A DNA stretch of 64,000 bases, taken from the NCBI RefSeq assembly GCF_040958095.1, contig NC_091152.1, positions 18,260,796 to 18,324,795 on the forward strand, written 5' to 3'. Source of the DNA: Procambarus clarkii (lineage: Eukaryota > Arthropoda > Malacostraca > Decapoda > Cambaridae). Under the pieces are notes generated by a model. The model made no database searches, had not been told where the DNA came from, and was given only the letters and a program-made list of their open reading frames with translations. Made by a program: the position numbers and the translations under genes. Position 1 is the stretch's first letter, and each line of letters begins with the position of its first letter. Positions 11,005 through 21,396 of the stretch are shown piece after piece.

Positions 11005-11340
11005 GGTATGGGGGCCACTACCACACACAGGATGGGTATAGGGTCTACTACCACTAACAAGATGGGTATGAGGTCCACTACCACCCACAGGATGGGTATA
11101 GGGTCCACTACCACCCACAGGATGGGTATGAGGTCCACTACCACACACAGCTAGGATGGGTATCGGGTCCACTATCACTAACAAGATGGGTATCGGGTCC
11201 ACTACCACCCACAGCTAGGATGGGGCATAGGGTCCACTACCACCCACAGGATGGGTATGGGGTCCACTACCACCCACAGGATGGGGTATAGGGTCCACTA
11301 CCACCCACAGGATGGGTATGGGGTCCACTACCACCCAAAC
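11005..11340. repeat. 30-bp minisatellite derived from LINE D 3' end
   Basis: About 11-12 copies of a unit containing AGGATGGGTATGGGGTCCAC and TACCACCCAC. The unit matches the sense-strand 3' UTR of LINE family D (9140-9180 and 14100-14180 regions), so the array appears to be an expansion of a LINE 3' end. Confidence 0.9.
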
Positions 11341-11782
11341 TAGTGTGTAAAATGTTGATTTGGTGAAGCACTATTACTCTATGTAATAATTTATAGTGCT
11401 TATTATAATTTACTAAGAACAACTACTATTTCTCAAAACAAAACTATAAGCCTTCAATAGGATGTAGCTGATCTGTAATATTCTAAGAGCATGGACAACA
11501 GTAGGTAAATTTCACATCCCCTGTGGGACCTGAAAACTACAATTTTCATTATAATTTGAACCAATCACGACTATTCTGCTGTCTACAGCGATGGACGGGT
11601 ACCGTGAGACGTAAATTGGTACGTGAGGAAGAGTTTGGGCCTTGAAAAAATATAACTAGGAATATACCACATATGTACTAATTCATAAGCAAAATATTGA
11701 CTATAAGCATTAAGTCATATATGTGCTATCTTGTGCGAGCGAACGGGAACCACTATGCCACTGGGACTGCTGAAAATTATAG
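11341..11782. other. AT-rich spacer inside the inverted repeat
   Basis: No coding potential is apparent. Near 11757-11782 it matches the reverse complement of 9090-9115. Confidence 0.4.
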
Positions 11783-12340
11783 ATTTAATAAATTATATTA
11801 TTACTATTATTATAATTGTTAGTATTATTATAATTATTATTTATAATTATTATTATTAAAAGTACTAAATAAATAAATATATAAGTCCCCCTACTCCATG
11901 CACGCGTTTTCTTCCATACACAGAAAATCAAGACTCATCACCATAGTCCAGCAAGTGTCAAACAGATAACACAAGATATGTTATGTAAACATTGCCCACT
12001 TATAAATACACCTTAATAGGAAAGATACAAAATGAAATGAGTAATAACAATGCAATAGAGCAATATAGCAAAAGCTAAAACAAATTACTGCTTATTGCAA
12101 AGTTACCGGTTGATGCCTTTCTAGTTCCAAAATAACTTTACCTCTTTTGCCTCAGCGCTCTGTCGGCAGCATCTCCAAGTTTCTCAAGTCGATAACTCTG
12201 GTTTCCCTTCAAAACGCATAAATCTTTCGCCTTTTACTAAAGATTTCCGTGGAGGGGAACAACTCAATGAGTCTTAAATAATTTTTTCTTGGCCCATTAA
12301 ATTGGGCCTTATTATCTATAATATTATTGCTTTAAAGTAT
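11783..12340 (-). repeat. right arm of the long inverted repeat
   Basis: Reverse complement of 8421-8960, with few differences. The outer end is GCTTTAAAGTAT at 12329-12340. Immediately outside, the two flanks differ (CGCAGAATG on the left, TATTATAATA on the right), and I see no clear target-site duplication. Confidence 0.85.
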
Positions 12341-12690
12341 TATTATAATACTAGTCCACTTCGTGGATTGGACGCCAACAGAGGAATCTGTTTGCTGGAG
12401 ACTAAGCGGACTCTCCCCAATATTATCCTAAAGCGCAAACTGTAAATTATACAAATCTTCTCCCAGTAGATTCCCACCTGTCAAATTAGAAGGTTAGATA
12501 ACGTAAAACAACAACAACAACCGAAATATCAGTTTCCTTGGAGGGAAAATAAACTATTGGACCAACCAAGAGATCCTCCTAGTCCAAATAATTCACACTA
12601 AGTAACTTCATTTATCTTTACCAACAAACAAGGTTTAATTCTTCATAGTTTCCTACCTAGGGCTTTAAACTCGCTCTGTATCTTGTGCTA

Positions 12691-12976
12691 CCCAATCCTT
12701 TAAAGGTAGATTCTTTGGCTAACTTATCAGCCTTATCATGCATTTGAAGGCCAACATGAGGAGTCCACATGAAATGGACTCTGTTACCATCATTAATAAT
12801 TTTGTTGTATTTGTGTCTAGTTTCAGACACGAGCATGTTACAGTTATGTCTTAAAGAGTTGAGAGCAATTAAGGATGATAACGAGTCACTTACAATTAAT
12901 GTATCAAGTTTGGAGACTTTTACACATTTCAGTGCAAGAAGCAAGGCAAATAGTTCAGTCTGAAGGGTAGAGAAAT
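12691..12976 (-). mobile_element. LINE family D RNase H fragment, inverted 5' part
   Basis: It encodes the same RNase H stretch as 9890-10170 (SDSLSSLIALNSLRHNCNML), with a small gap in the SHVG region. The next part of the same element begins on the opposite strand at 13222. The two parts are adjacent in element coordinates, missing only about a dozen bases. This is the layout left by twin priming. Confidence 0.75.
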
Positions 12977-13221
12977 TAAGTCATTGTCATGGGTTCGTAT
13001 CCTGGCCGGGGAGGATTTACTGGGCGCAAATCCTTAACTGTAGCCTCTGTTTAACGCAACAGTAAAATGTGTACTTGGATGAAAAAACGATTCTTCGCGG
13101 CGGGGATCGTATTCCAGGGACCATAGGATTAAGGACTTGCCCGAAACGCTACGCGTACTAGTGGCTCTACAAGAATGTAACAACTCTTGTATATATCTCA
13201 AAAAAAAAAAAAAAAAAAAAA
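12977..13221 (+). mobile_element. SINE with LINE-like 3' tail and poly(A)
   Basis: It has a B-box-like GGGTTCGTATCCTGG at about 12989, a SINE-type body, the tail GCCCGAAACGCTACGCGTAC shared with LINE 3' ends in this window, and a run of about 21 A at 13200-13221. It lies exactly at the junction of the two inverted LINE D parts. Confidence 0.7.
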
Positions 13222-13375
13222 GTATAACCTTGGATTGTCAATCAGCAGTCTGAGAGCAGCAGTACACCAAGAACTTCAACAAAATCTTGTAGATCTGAGG
13301 CAAAGTGAAATCAACACCAGTAATTCCATCTATCATCATTCCATCGCTATCATGCAAGAGGAGCTACACATCTAT
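13222..13375 (+). mobile_element. LINE family D fragment, forward part
   Basis: It encodes LGLSISSLRAAVHQELQQNL and more, following directly on from the inverted fragment in element order. It stops in a TTA/AAT microsatellite zone (13371-13532). Confidence 0.75.
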
Positions 13376-13448
13376 TATTATTATTATTATTCTATATATT
13401 ATTATAATTATAATAATTTTAATAATAATATATTAATAATAGATGAAG

Positions 13449-13531
<83 letters not shown>

Positions 13532-13535
13532 TTAT
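13376..13535. repeat. TTA and AAT microsatellites
   Basis: A short TTA run, a mixed AT-rich part, then about 28 AAT repeats (13448-13532). The poly-Asn reading frame is an artefact. Confidence 0.95.
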
Positions 13536-13951
13536 TCACAAGAAGGTACAATGGGTTAGTGAGGCTACATAAAATTGATGCGTACATTTTTGCAAAGATG
13601 TTGGCCCCGAGGTAAAAATTTTATATTCACAATCGTTGAAGACTTCAGGTGTATCTGTGCTTGTGATTGGTCAGGCTCATCAGAGTCACCGGTGATTGGT
13701 GGAGCTCCCAGTCCCCACATTCATAGTTGTGTTTACATGTAGTGGTACTAGCGGGAACGTCGGAGTGCAGACTGTTCCTCACTGTTGTCGCCCCTAACCC
13801 GCCCCCCTCCGTCACAACAACACTAACGTAGAGTGCTGTTCGTGTTGTAAAGAACGAGAAGCACTACACGTATCATAAAGAAAGACTACATTTGGTACTT
13901 GTAAGTAACAATATACATGTCAAAGGCGTTTAAATATGGTTATCCTAAGTG
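13536..13951. other. unassigned spacer
   Basis: No gene seen. It may be the body of an unrecognised repeat separating the LINE D pieces. Confidence 0.3.
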
Positions 13952-14193
13952 ACACTAGCTCTCCACATATGTCAGTTGCTTAAATTAGAGACTACTTATG
14001 GTCGGTCTCGAGCCTATTGTTGATGTGACGATGTGCATTGAATTTTGTAACTAGCCCATCAAGATTGTAACTTGCTTAGCTAAATGAATTATGGGGTTCA
14101 GTTCCTGAGGCCATTATATGTGCCTCTGTAACCCTTTCCACTGCCCAACACACGATGTGTATGGGGTGCATTACAAGTGAACTAAACTAAAGG
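13952..14193 (+). mobile_element. LINE family D 3' UTR fragment
   Basis: Matches the reverse complement of 9125-9360, including the GACACTAGCTCTCCACATAT and CTTGCTTAGCTAAATGAATT words, and ends at GTATGGGGTGCATTACAAG. It could be the original 3' end of the twin-primed insertion starting at 12691. Confidence 0.75.
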
Positions 14194-14630
14194 CGTTTAA
14201 AGTAAGTTCTTGATATTATCATCATAGCTGTGGCTGAGGACAATAGTGTAGGCTTAGTCTAGGGTGCCGGCAGTACAGTCGGGTTCCTTATATGATGATA
14301 TACCCATATACAACCTTTTGAAAATATACAATGAAAATATACTATGAAAATATACAACCTTTTGAAAATCAATGGTAGTTTGATCTAGATATTGTAATTA
14401 GCGAAAGTATTTGTCATCAGAAAGGTAGAAATATAGGCTACATTTAAAATCCTTTTGTCAAAAATATAACTGAAGTGAAAACGAAGATATATGCGTTTTG
14501 ATAGTTACTTGATGGCTAGCTCTGAGAGTGTGAAGCCCTGCACACCAGCCAATAAATTGTATAATTAGTTTCCATATATTTTAATTAACCTTAAAACTCC
14601 ATATGTCAGAAGAAAGGAAGATGTAGCCGT

Positions 14631-14664
14631 TAACCCTTAAACTGCGCATCACGTCATATGATGT
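14631..14664 (+). mobile_element. remnant end of a piggyBac-like MITE
   Basis: TTAACCCTTAAACTGCGCAT at 14634 on, followed by CACGTCATATGATG, matches the left end of the element at 57569. The related inner sequence resumes at 15069-15118 (AATTGTGCATCACAGCACAT). A foldback element separates the two pieces. Confidence 0.6.
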
Positions 14665-15068
14665 TGTAGCGAGTAGATTATCCCAATAATATACTCGCTC
14701 CAAATGCATTGTTAATATTGCTGTCAACCTTTGGAGATGAATGAGGTGAGGCGTTGCCCGGGCATATGTGTACTTCTGTATATTCGACCAAATATATATA
14801 TTTGGTCGAATATACAGAAGTACACAGGTGATACGTTGGTGTGAGTTGAGCGCACTGAGCGTTGGTACAGTATCTCGCAAGTGTCTGCTGTAGACCACAC
14901 TTGAAAGTAGACTCCGGTTAATGTTTGCTATTCTGCTGCTTATATGCCCGGGCAACTCCTCACCGTGTTGCCCGGGCAACGCCTCACCTCATTCATCTCC
15001 AAAGGTTGACAGGAATATTAACAATGCATTTGGAGCGAGTATATTATTGGGATAATCTACTCGCTACA
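14665..15068. mobile_element. 404-bp foldback element
   Basis: The terminal arms 14665-14764 and 14969-15068 are reverse complements over 100 bp with about one mismatch. Ends are TGTAGCGAGTAGATTATCCC and its complement. The middle holds a perfect 60-nt palindrome at 14767-14826. It has no coding capacity. It is inserted in a piggyBac-like MITE remnant. Confidence 0.85.
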
Positions 15069-15261
15069 AAGTGTTGAGTAACTTGCTATAAATTGTGCAT
15101 CACAGCACATGACATGTTAATGTGACAACATTTAAAAATATATATCTCTTAAGTTAAATAAATAATACCACCCTATCGCCGGTGTCCGGACACATGAAAA
15201 CTACCTAGGTATCAGTATCCAGCCAGGCGGGGATCACAGGCTGCACAATACTGATAAATTA

Positions 15262-15534
15262 TGTAATGCACTACTTGTGGTCGATCTCGAACCCATTTAT
15301 GATGTGGCGACTTATAGTGAATTTTGTAACTAGCTCATCAAAATTGTAACTTGCTTAGCTAAATGAATTGTGGGGTTTGGTCCATTCATTTTCTTTCTTT
15401 ATTATGCACCCCATACCCATCCCGTGGGCGGTGGTGTAAAGGATTACAGAGGCACATAATCGGTTCAGGAACTGAACCCTCTAGTTCGTTTAGCTAAGCA
15501 AATAACAATCTTTTGACGCTAGTTACAAAATTAT
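15262..15534. repeat. head-to-head pair of LINE D 3' UTRs
   Basis: 15262-15385 is a + strand 3' UTR fragment (TTGCTTAGCTAAATGAATTG) and 15391-15534 is a minus strand one (TTATGCACCCCATACCCATC). They meet at their 3' ends, either as two independent insertions or as an inverted duplication. Confidence 0.7.
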
Positions 15535-15914
15535 TAATGTTATATATACATGTACACATACATATGCATACATGTACATATACATACGTATACATATATA
15601 CATACACATACATATTTAATCACCCACACAAATACACACATCAGTAATCTTTTGTGTCACAAGTGATTCAACAAGAGGCTCACAACAGTCACTATACAAG
15701 GCACTTTACATCTATGAGGAGTCACACAGTTACTAGTCTTGCTCCACACCCACCCAACTGAACGGCAGCTTCACAGTCATATGCTCCACACCCACCCAAC
15801 TCTAACCTATCATAGTCATTTAAGTTTAAATTTGCTTTAACATCTTCCACAGCTATTTTTAAGAGTTTATTTTCCACTTTTGTATTTGTTTTTGTTTTTG
15901 TATAATTTGTAACA
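15535..15914. other. AT-rich spacer with a CATA/CATG-type simple repeat
   Basis: A TACATATACATA-type simple repeat lies at 15540-15615, then unassigned DNA with a CTCCACACCCACCCAACT word repeated twice (15740, 15781). Confidence 0.4.
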
Positions 15915-16835
15915 AATTAGATGGCAAATTCCTTGGCATTCTCATTGACCACAAGCTTAATTTCCAGGGACACATTCTAAACATATCAAAAAAAGTTTCA
16001 AAAACTGTGGGCATTCTTTCTAAGATCAGATATTATGTACCACGCCCTGCCCTGGTGACTCTCTATTACTCCCTTATCTATCCATATCTCAACTATGGTA
16101 TTTGTGCTTGGGGCTCTACTACCCAAAATCACTTACGTCCTCTAATTACTCAACACAAAGCTGCTATTAGGACAATATCCAATTCTGGCCCCAGACATCA
16201 CTCGGTACCCCTACTTAAATCTCTGAATATGTTAGACATTAAGTCACTGCACATTCTCTCATGTGTATTATACATATATAAAACGCTAAACTATAATGCC
16301 AATCCTGATCTCAAAAGCTTCATAGAAGGTTTTATCAGAACCCATGAGCATCACACCAGAAATAAATACAGTTTTGATATTCCTAGAGTACGACTTAATC
16401 AAACTAGAAATGCTCTACAAATCAAGGGGACCAGAATGTGGAATGACCTTCCCAACCATGTTAAAGACTGTACCTCTCTCAACCAGTTTAAGTTAAAAGC
16501 GAAGCTATACCTAATAAATTCCCTGTAACCTACCTTACCCTTCTATTGTCAACCAATGTCTGTTTTTTTCTTTAAAGAGCGCTGTTTGTCGACATAATTG
16601 TATTTGTGCTGCTTTTTCATCTATGTTTTCATTTCTTGTTTTCATTCTACTCATTATGCTCAATTAGTATTAAGCTTGTCATTTAAGTTTATCATGCCCG
16701 AAACGCTTTGCGTAATAGTGGCTTTAGGCATTGTATGTACTAGCTATACCTATAAGTTAAACAATCCTTGTAAATATTTATTGTATGTATGTACCTTACC
16801 TAAATAAAATTGTATTGTATTGTATTGTACTTTCA
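15915..16835 (+). mobile_element. LINE family A, 3' half
   Basis: The longest clean reading of this family here (16007-16528) encodes the ORF2 C-terminus from the SKIRYYVPRPALVTLYY region to FNLPNHVKDC-type sequence. It is followed by a 3' UTR with the shared GCCCGAAACGCTTTGCGTAA tail and a TTGTATTGTATTG tail (16810-16832). It is 5'-truncated just after the RT palm, so it carries no catalytic residues. Confidence 0.85.
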
Positions 16836-16837
16836 TG

Positions 16838-17140
16838 GCTTTGCAATTTGTTTCCAATTGATTCTTGTCCTTGCACAAGTCTTTCACTAACCCCTCAACA
16901 TCTAAAACTTTGCTATTCAAATGGTCGTTATTTTTTTTCAATTTGCTGATTATTTCTTCATGATAGTTCACTATAATATCTATTTGCCAATTTGTTGTGT
17001 AGACTGCTTATATCAATGCTTTCTTCATTAAAACCCCCAAAATCTAGCTCTTGTTTTGTTTTCCTTCTTACTGGTGGCCATCTTGAATGTTGTTGTCTGT
17101 GCTGTAAACACTGGGGACACTTTTTCTCATCCAATTTTTC
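16838..17140 (-). mobile_element. probable LINE ORF1 N-terminal fragment
   Basis: The minus strand encodes a coiled-coil-like stretch with ISKLKKNNDHLNSKVLDVEG. ORF1 proteins of Jockey-type elements commonly contain such coiled coils. The assignment is tentative. Confidence 0.4.
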
Positions 17141-18244
17141 ACTTCACTTTGCACATTCGTGTTATCTCGCATATTTTTCCAAAGCACTGCACTTTTATGT
17201 TCCCTGGTACACCACTCACTATCATCAACCTGTACTACAATACTTAGGCATTGTGAAATATCCTGGAGCTCCTCTGATGCAGGTGCTGACACTAGGGGTG
17301 TCATCTTTTGAATGAAAAGAACAGGACAGTAGAAGCCCCTACTAAGTAGGGGGAGACATACTGAAGGAGAAGTACTGAAGCCCCAGTGCTTCAGAGAGCC
17401 GCCAGGGCTCGCCAAAAAATTGGTTTCATTACTGTGCATTCAGTGCCTTTTTTTTATGGGCTCTCCTACTGTACTTTCCTTTCAGAAGCAGCATGGGTAG
17501 AGCAGTAATACTGACTCCAGTGAAGCGTCCTCCAGAGGTGAGCTGTGTGACTGGGCTCAGTAGTCTTGGCCAACTTATCCTTCGGTCTTTGACAAGCTCC
17601 ACCAGCTACAACAAACACAGTCTCCACCACCACGCACCTTCACACCTCAAGAGAGTTGGTTTGTATTATGGCTCTTCACCTCATGTTAGCTTTATATTCT
17701 ATTACTCTTAAATATGATTCCATAGTATACTGCTGCACCGTAACATTAAATTTAATGCTAATTACAAAGGCAATACCATAACTAAGTACCCTTGGTATAT
17801 TATTTATTATGGTAAATATGTTAAGTATGGAAAGTTCATATAATGGCACAGGTGTTGGCATGGCATGAACTATTGTCTTAGTGGTCAGCCAGCCTGGTAG
17901 TATACCCATTTTGTGAAGCCCTCCTCTTTCTCATAACGTTGAGTGTCTTCTTGGTCCCTTGAGCTTTGACTGCATGGTCTTCCTGTTGGATTTGTATTGG
18001 TTAATCCCAGCATTGTGCACCTTTTAACACTTTCGCTCTCTTGTGGTGCTCTGGCGAGTTAACAATTTTCCTCTCGAGTCCTCTCTCTTAACGCCTTTTC
18101 GAGTCCAACAGGGCTCACCCAGAAAATGGCGTTTCATTTAATTCAGTGCTGGATTTTTGTCTGTCATTTTCCAGGGTATGACAATTGTCTAATTCTTCTA
18201 TTTTTGTATGTACCTTTATGTGATAAACAAACATATTAATATAA
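17141..18244. other. unassigned, with scraps of DIRS ends
   Basis: 17385-17430 and 18112-18165 resemble the DIRS terminal words (GGGCTCACCCAGAAAATGGC). The rest shows no gene I can support. Confidence 0.4.
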
Positions 18245-18360
18245 GTTGACCAGACCACACACTAGAAGTTGAAGGGACGACGACGTTTCGACTTGAGAAT
18301 GGTCCAGGACGGACCGAAACGTCGTCGTCCCTTCAACTTCTAGTGTGTGGTCTGGTCAAC
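18245..18360. repeat. perfect 46-bp-stem hairpin
   Basis: 18245-18290 and 18315-18360 are exact reverse complements, with a 24-nt loop containing GAATGGTCCAGGACGGAC. The right arm continues into ATACTTCAGCCACGTTATTG (to about 18396), which recurs with one arm only at 33140-33262. It is a foldback repeat of unknown family. Confidence 0.9.
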
Positions 18361-18830
18361 ATACTTCAGCCACGTTATTGTGACTCATCGCCTGCATATT
18401 AATATAAGTACAGCACACATTCATTCAGGTAGATCATTTATATTTACAATGAACATTGTTCGCATTAGTACCAAGTCTTGTGGATCTACTAGCGAGTCTA
18501 GTGACATTAATCTATTCTATCTCATTTCTCTTTATCACTGATTTCATATTTCTAAATTAAAAAAAAATCCATTTATGCTAGTAGACTTCCTGTCACCCTT
18601 GTGTGTTTTAATTTCCAGAAGAGCATCCTTTGTCTTCAAATGTCATGTGTATGTGTGTTACGGCCCTATTGGGTCGCAACTGGGTTCTTCTCTGATGTTA
18701 TTAGAGTTTGGGTATCCGACCCCAAGTTAGTAGTAACAATGTGTCAACACAGATTTTGTTCCAGTGATATATCAAAGCCATTTTCACAATTTCACTAATG
18801 CATGCCACGCTTATTTTTCTCTACCATTAG

Positions 18831-18985
18831 ATCCTGGTGCTTACTACAAAGAAGTATATTATAGACAGTTTCAAGCTGAGCCCGAGGCCCAGCCAGGATG
18901 CACGCAACCATTTTCCTCCCAGATGGTAATGGGTGACTCAACACAGGTTGAGGGAGACAAAGTCCCGCAGCTTACCTTCACTCGG
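18831..18985 (+). CDS. host gene exon 1 of those visible
   Basis: The acceptor is the pyrimidine-rich TTTTTCTCTACCATTAG and the donor is GTAATT. The exon starts with two bases that finish a codon and then reads PGAYYKEVYYRQFQAEPEAQ, ending in PQLTFTR at a codon boundary. That phase fits the exon at 27665. The composition is non-repetitive and different from the flanking repeats. Upstream exons must exist, since no start codon is plausible here, but I could not place them. No protein family recognised. Confidence 0.6.
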
Positions 18986-19064
18986 GTAATTGTTTTTATT
19001 ATTTATGTTTACAAGAGTTTTTACTTTCTTATAAAGCCACTAGTACACAGCATTTTGGGTAGGT

Positions 19065-19096
19065 CCTTAACCACTTCACTGCGCAGAGTGCCTTAA
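19065..19096. other. piggyBac target site and older TIR scrap
   Basis: CTTAACCACTTCACTGCGCA near 19063 resembles a decayed TTAA-flanked end of the MITE family. The TTAA at 19093-19096 is the left target site of the piggyBac element. Confidence 0.5.
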
Positions 19097-19604
19097 CCCT
19101 TAGACCGTGCATATTACCGCGAATATAGTGGGCATTGTAGCGAAAAATATTCAAATTATGTAAAAATAACTTAAAAATGTTAAAAAAAATCTCCAACTTA
19201 TTGGCTTCAGTGTCGTGAAACTTTCATCTAAATATTTTCAGAAATTGATTTTGGACGAATTTTTGAAAAATAAGAATGTTTTATTGGTAAGCTCCTAATA
19301 ACTGGAACTGAAGGATTATGCAGTAATAAAGAGATGCAAGCACCTGTCCGACCCTCAAAGAACAATAATAGTAGGAAGAAGTGTCCACAAAGTGGATATG
19401 CAGTTGGTATTTTTATATCATTACTGAGTAATACATAACACAGATAATAATGAATAACTATAATAACATAACAACACAGATAACTAATGAGTAATACATA
19501 ACAACACAGATAACTAATGAATAATAATATGATCTATTTTTTTATATATCATATAAATACATTGTCCAATGTTAATATATGTTACTTTCATCAATATCCC
19601 AAAA

Positions 19605-21396
19605 ATATTTTTCTGGGGGGGAGCCCCATTGGTTCCCTGGAGCTATCCAGGCTGAATGGATATGTATAACTTTCTGGCATCAAAGTGCTTGGAGTTCTTG
19701 CTTACCGGGGACCACGAGCCAGAATCTGGCCCCCTCAGAGAAGCACGAGGAGCAATGGCCTAAACCTCCTTATGGTTCAGAGCATTCTATGTCTGCCATC
19801 GACCGGGACAGGCACCCAGGAAGGTAGGCGCCCCAAAACAAACCCTTATTCTGGTGAAATATTGCTACCGAAAGCCAAACGAGTGGACACAACTCCCCAA
19901 ACAAAATGATCAAACTAGCATGACGTCATCATGTCGCCGCGCCACTGTCTGCGCAACCCCCTCCCCTGCCCGGGAGGGGGAAGGGGAAGCCCCAGACCAT
20001 CCGTGCCGGTGATCCAACCGGCAGTTCTTGGCTGATGTGATTACTGGCCGGTCGAGTGCCTCTGGCTTTGGTCTTGTTTCAGTTCTGTGCCTTGTGGTGT
20101 GGGCTGTCTCTACCGGTGGGGTGTGAGCCAGGAGTGAGATTCCACGGTACTCGGGCTGCATGCGCCTAGGGCTCTCTTCCCTAGATGCCCTGTAAGTACT
20201 GCCCTTGAGGCTTGGGGCCACCTTCCACAAGTAACCTTTAGTTCTACCTCCGCTGTGTCGTTTACTGCTCGGTACTGGGCCACCCTTGGAGTCAGATGGG
20301 GATTTATTGCCCTTGTTTATCTCTGGGAAGGAGGTAGTTTTCGTCACTGGTAGGGGCGCGGGGTACTGCACAGCTAGTTTTCACCAGTAACAGTGGCCGG
20401 CTCTGTTCCGCCTGGGTACGTTGTCCTCTTGCGGGGTTTTTCTTTTGTTTTTGCCTGGTAAGGGGGGTCTGCCTTTGTGATCCCCCTTTACTGTTCTAGG
20501 AGTTTTTGTATACTGTGTATATTTTCTGTTTGGTACTTCCCGCTTGGCTCCCATGAGTGGACACGTCCCGGGGGTTCAGGTTTTAGAAGTTTGTTTGGTA
20601 GATTTGGGTGCCGGTTCACAGTACCCTGCCTGGGCTTCCCTTGGTGTGTAACCATGGCTAAGGGTCCTGGAAAACCCCATGGGGGCTCCGAGGTCAGATG
20701 GATGTGACCCCTGAGTCCCTCGCGTCTTGCGAGTTTGCAGGTTGATCTGTCCCCTTGTCTCAGGGTGACACTCACCGGTTGTGCCTCCGCCATGCTACTT
20801 GTTGGGGCGGTGTTTCTTTTGACCCGAAGTCGTGCAACGGGTGTTGTCTGTACGTGCTCTCGTTCACCCAGGTCACTGGTCATGATAAGCGGGTTCAGGC
20901 GGCTGCGGCGTTGCATGCTAGGTTTAGGTTGCTGCAATGCTCTAGGTTGGTTGCTACCACGGATGCTCCGAGACTGCCCCGTTTTGGTGGTTGGGGTCTG
21001 GACTTGGGGGTGGGGGTCACTTCGGCTCTGGTTCCTTCCGCTCCTCCTAGTCCTTTCCCTTCTGTTGTGCATACTTCCTCCCCTTGCTTCCGGCTCTGAA
21101 CCATAGGGTTTCGGGGTTGGAGCAGGGTCTGGTTGGGTTGAGACTCGGGCAGTCTCGGGGGTTTTCCTCTTCTGGGGTGGCGGCGGAGGCATTCGAGCCT
21201 GTTTCTCCAGCTGTGCCGTATGGGTCTGACCAGTGGGCTCCCTTCCTTAGTGTTTTGTAAGGCTGCCCCGGTTTTTCCCTTGTGAGGCTGGGGCTTTGGG
21301 GTTACTGTTCGACCCAGGGTCCTGTCGTAGAGTTTCCTGGGATTGGGAAGGGGTTGCCTGGGGGCGGCCTCGGCCCGGTTTTGCCCCGCTTGGGTC
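19605..21396 (+). mobile_element. DIRS-type retrotransposon fossil A (left end and ORF1 zone)
   Basis: It begins with the terminal motif GAGCCCCATTGGTTCCCTGG and the words ACCGGGGACCACGAGCC and TCTGCCATCGACCGGG, which recur at every DIRS left end in this window. A GC-rich region follows, corresponding to the part before the reverse transcriptase. It is broken and truncated on the right, where a LINE begins. It sits inside the piggyBac element, so it is younger than that insertion. Confidence 0.7.

Noticed and set aside
13187-13615. Poly-Asn protein
   Set aside because: It is an AAT microsatellite read in frame next to a LINE fragment.
17068-17439. 123-codon minus-strand ORF as a host gene
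   Set aside because: It overlaps repeat scraps, lacks splice context and has no recognisable domain.
18619-18648. A further 30-nt exon upstream (CCAG acceptor, GTATGT donor)
   Set aside because: The signals are weak and the phase cannot be tested without the preceding exon.
20488-21192. 234-codon minus-strand Pro/Arg-rich ORF
   Set aside because: It is antisense to a GC-rich DIRS region; high GC keeps both strands open.
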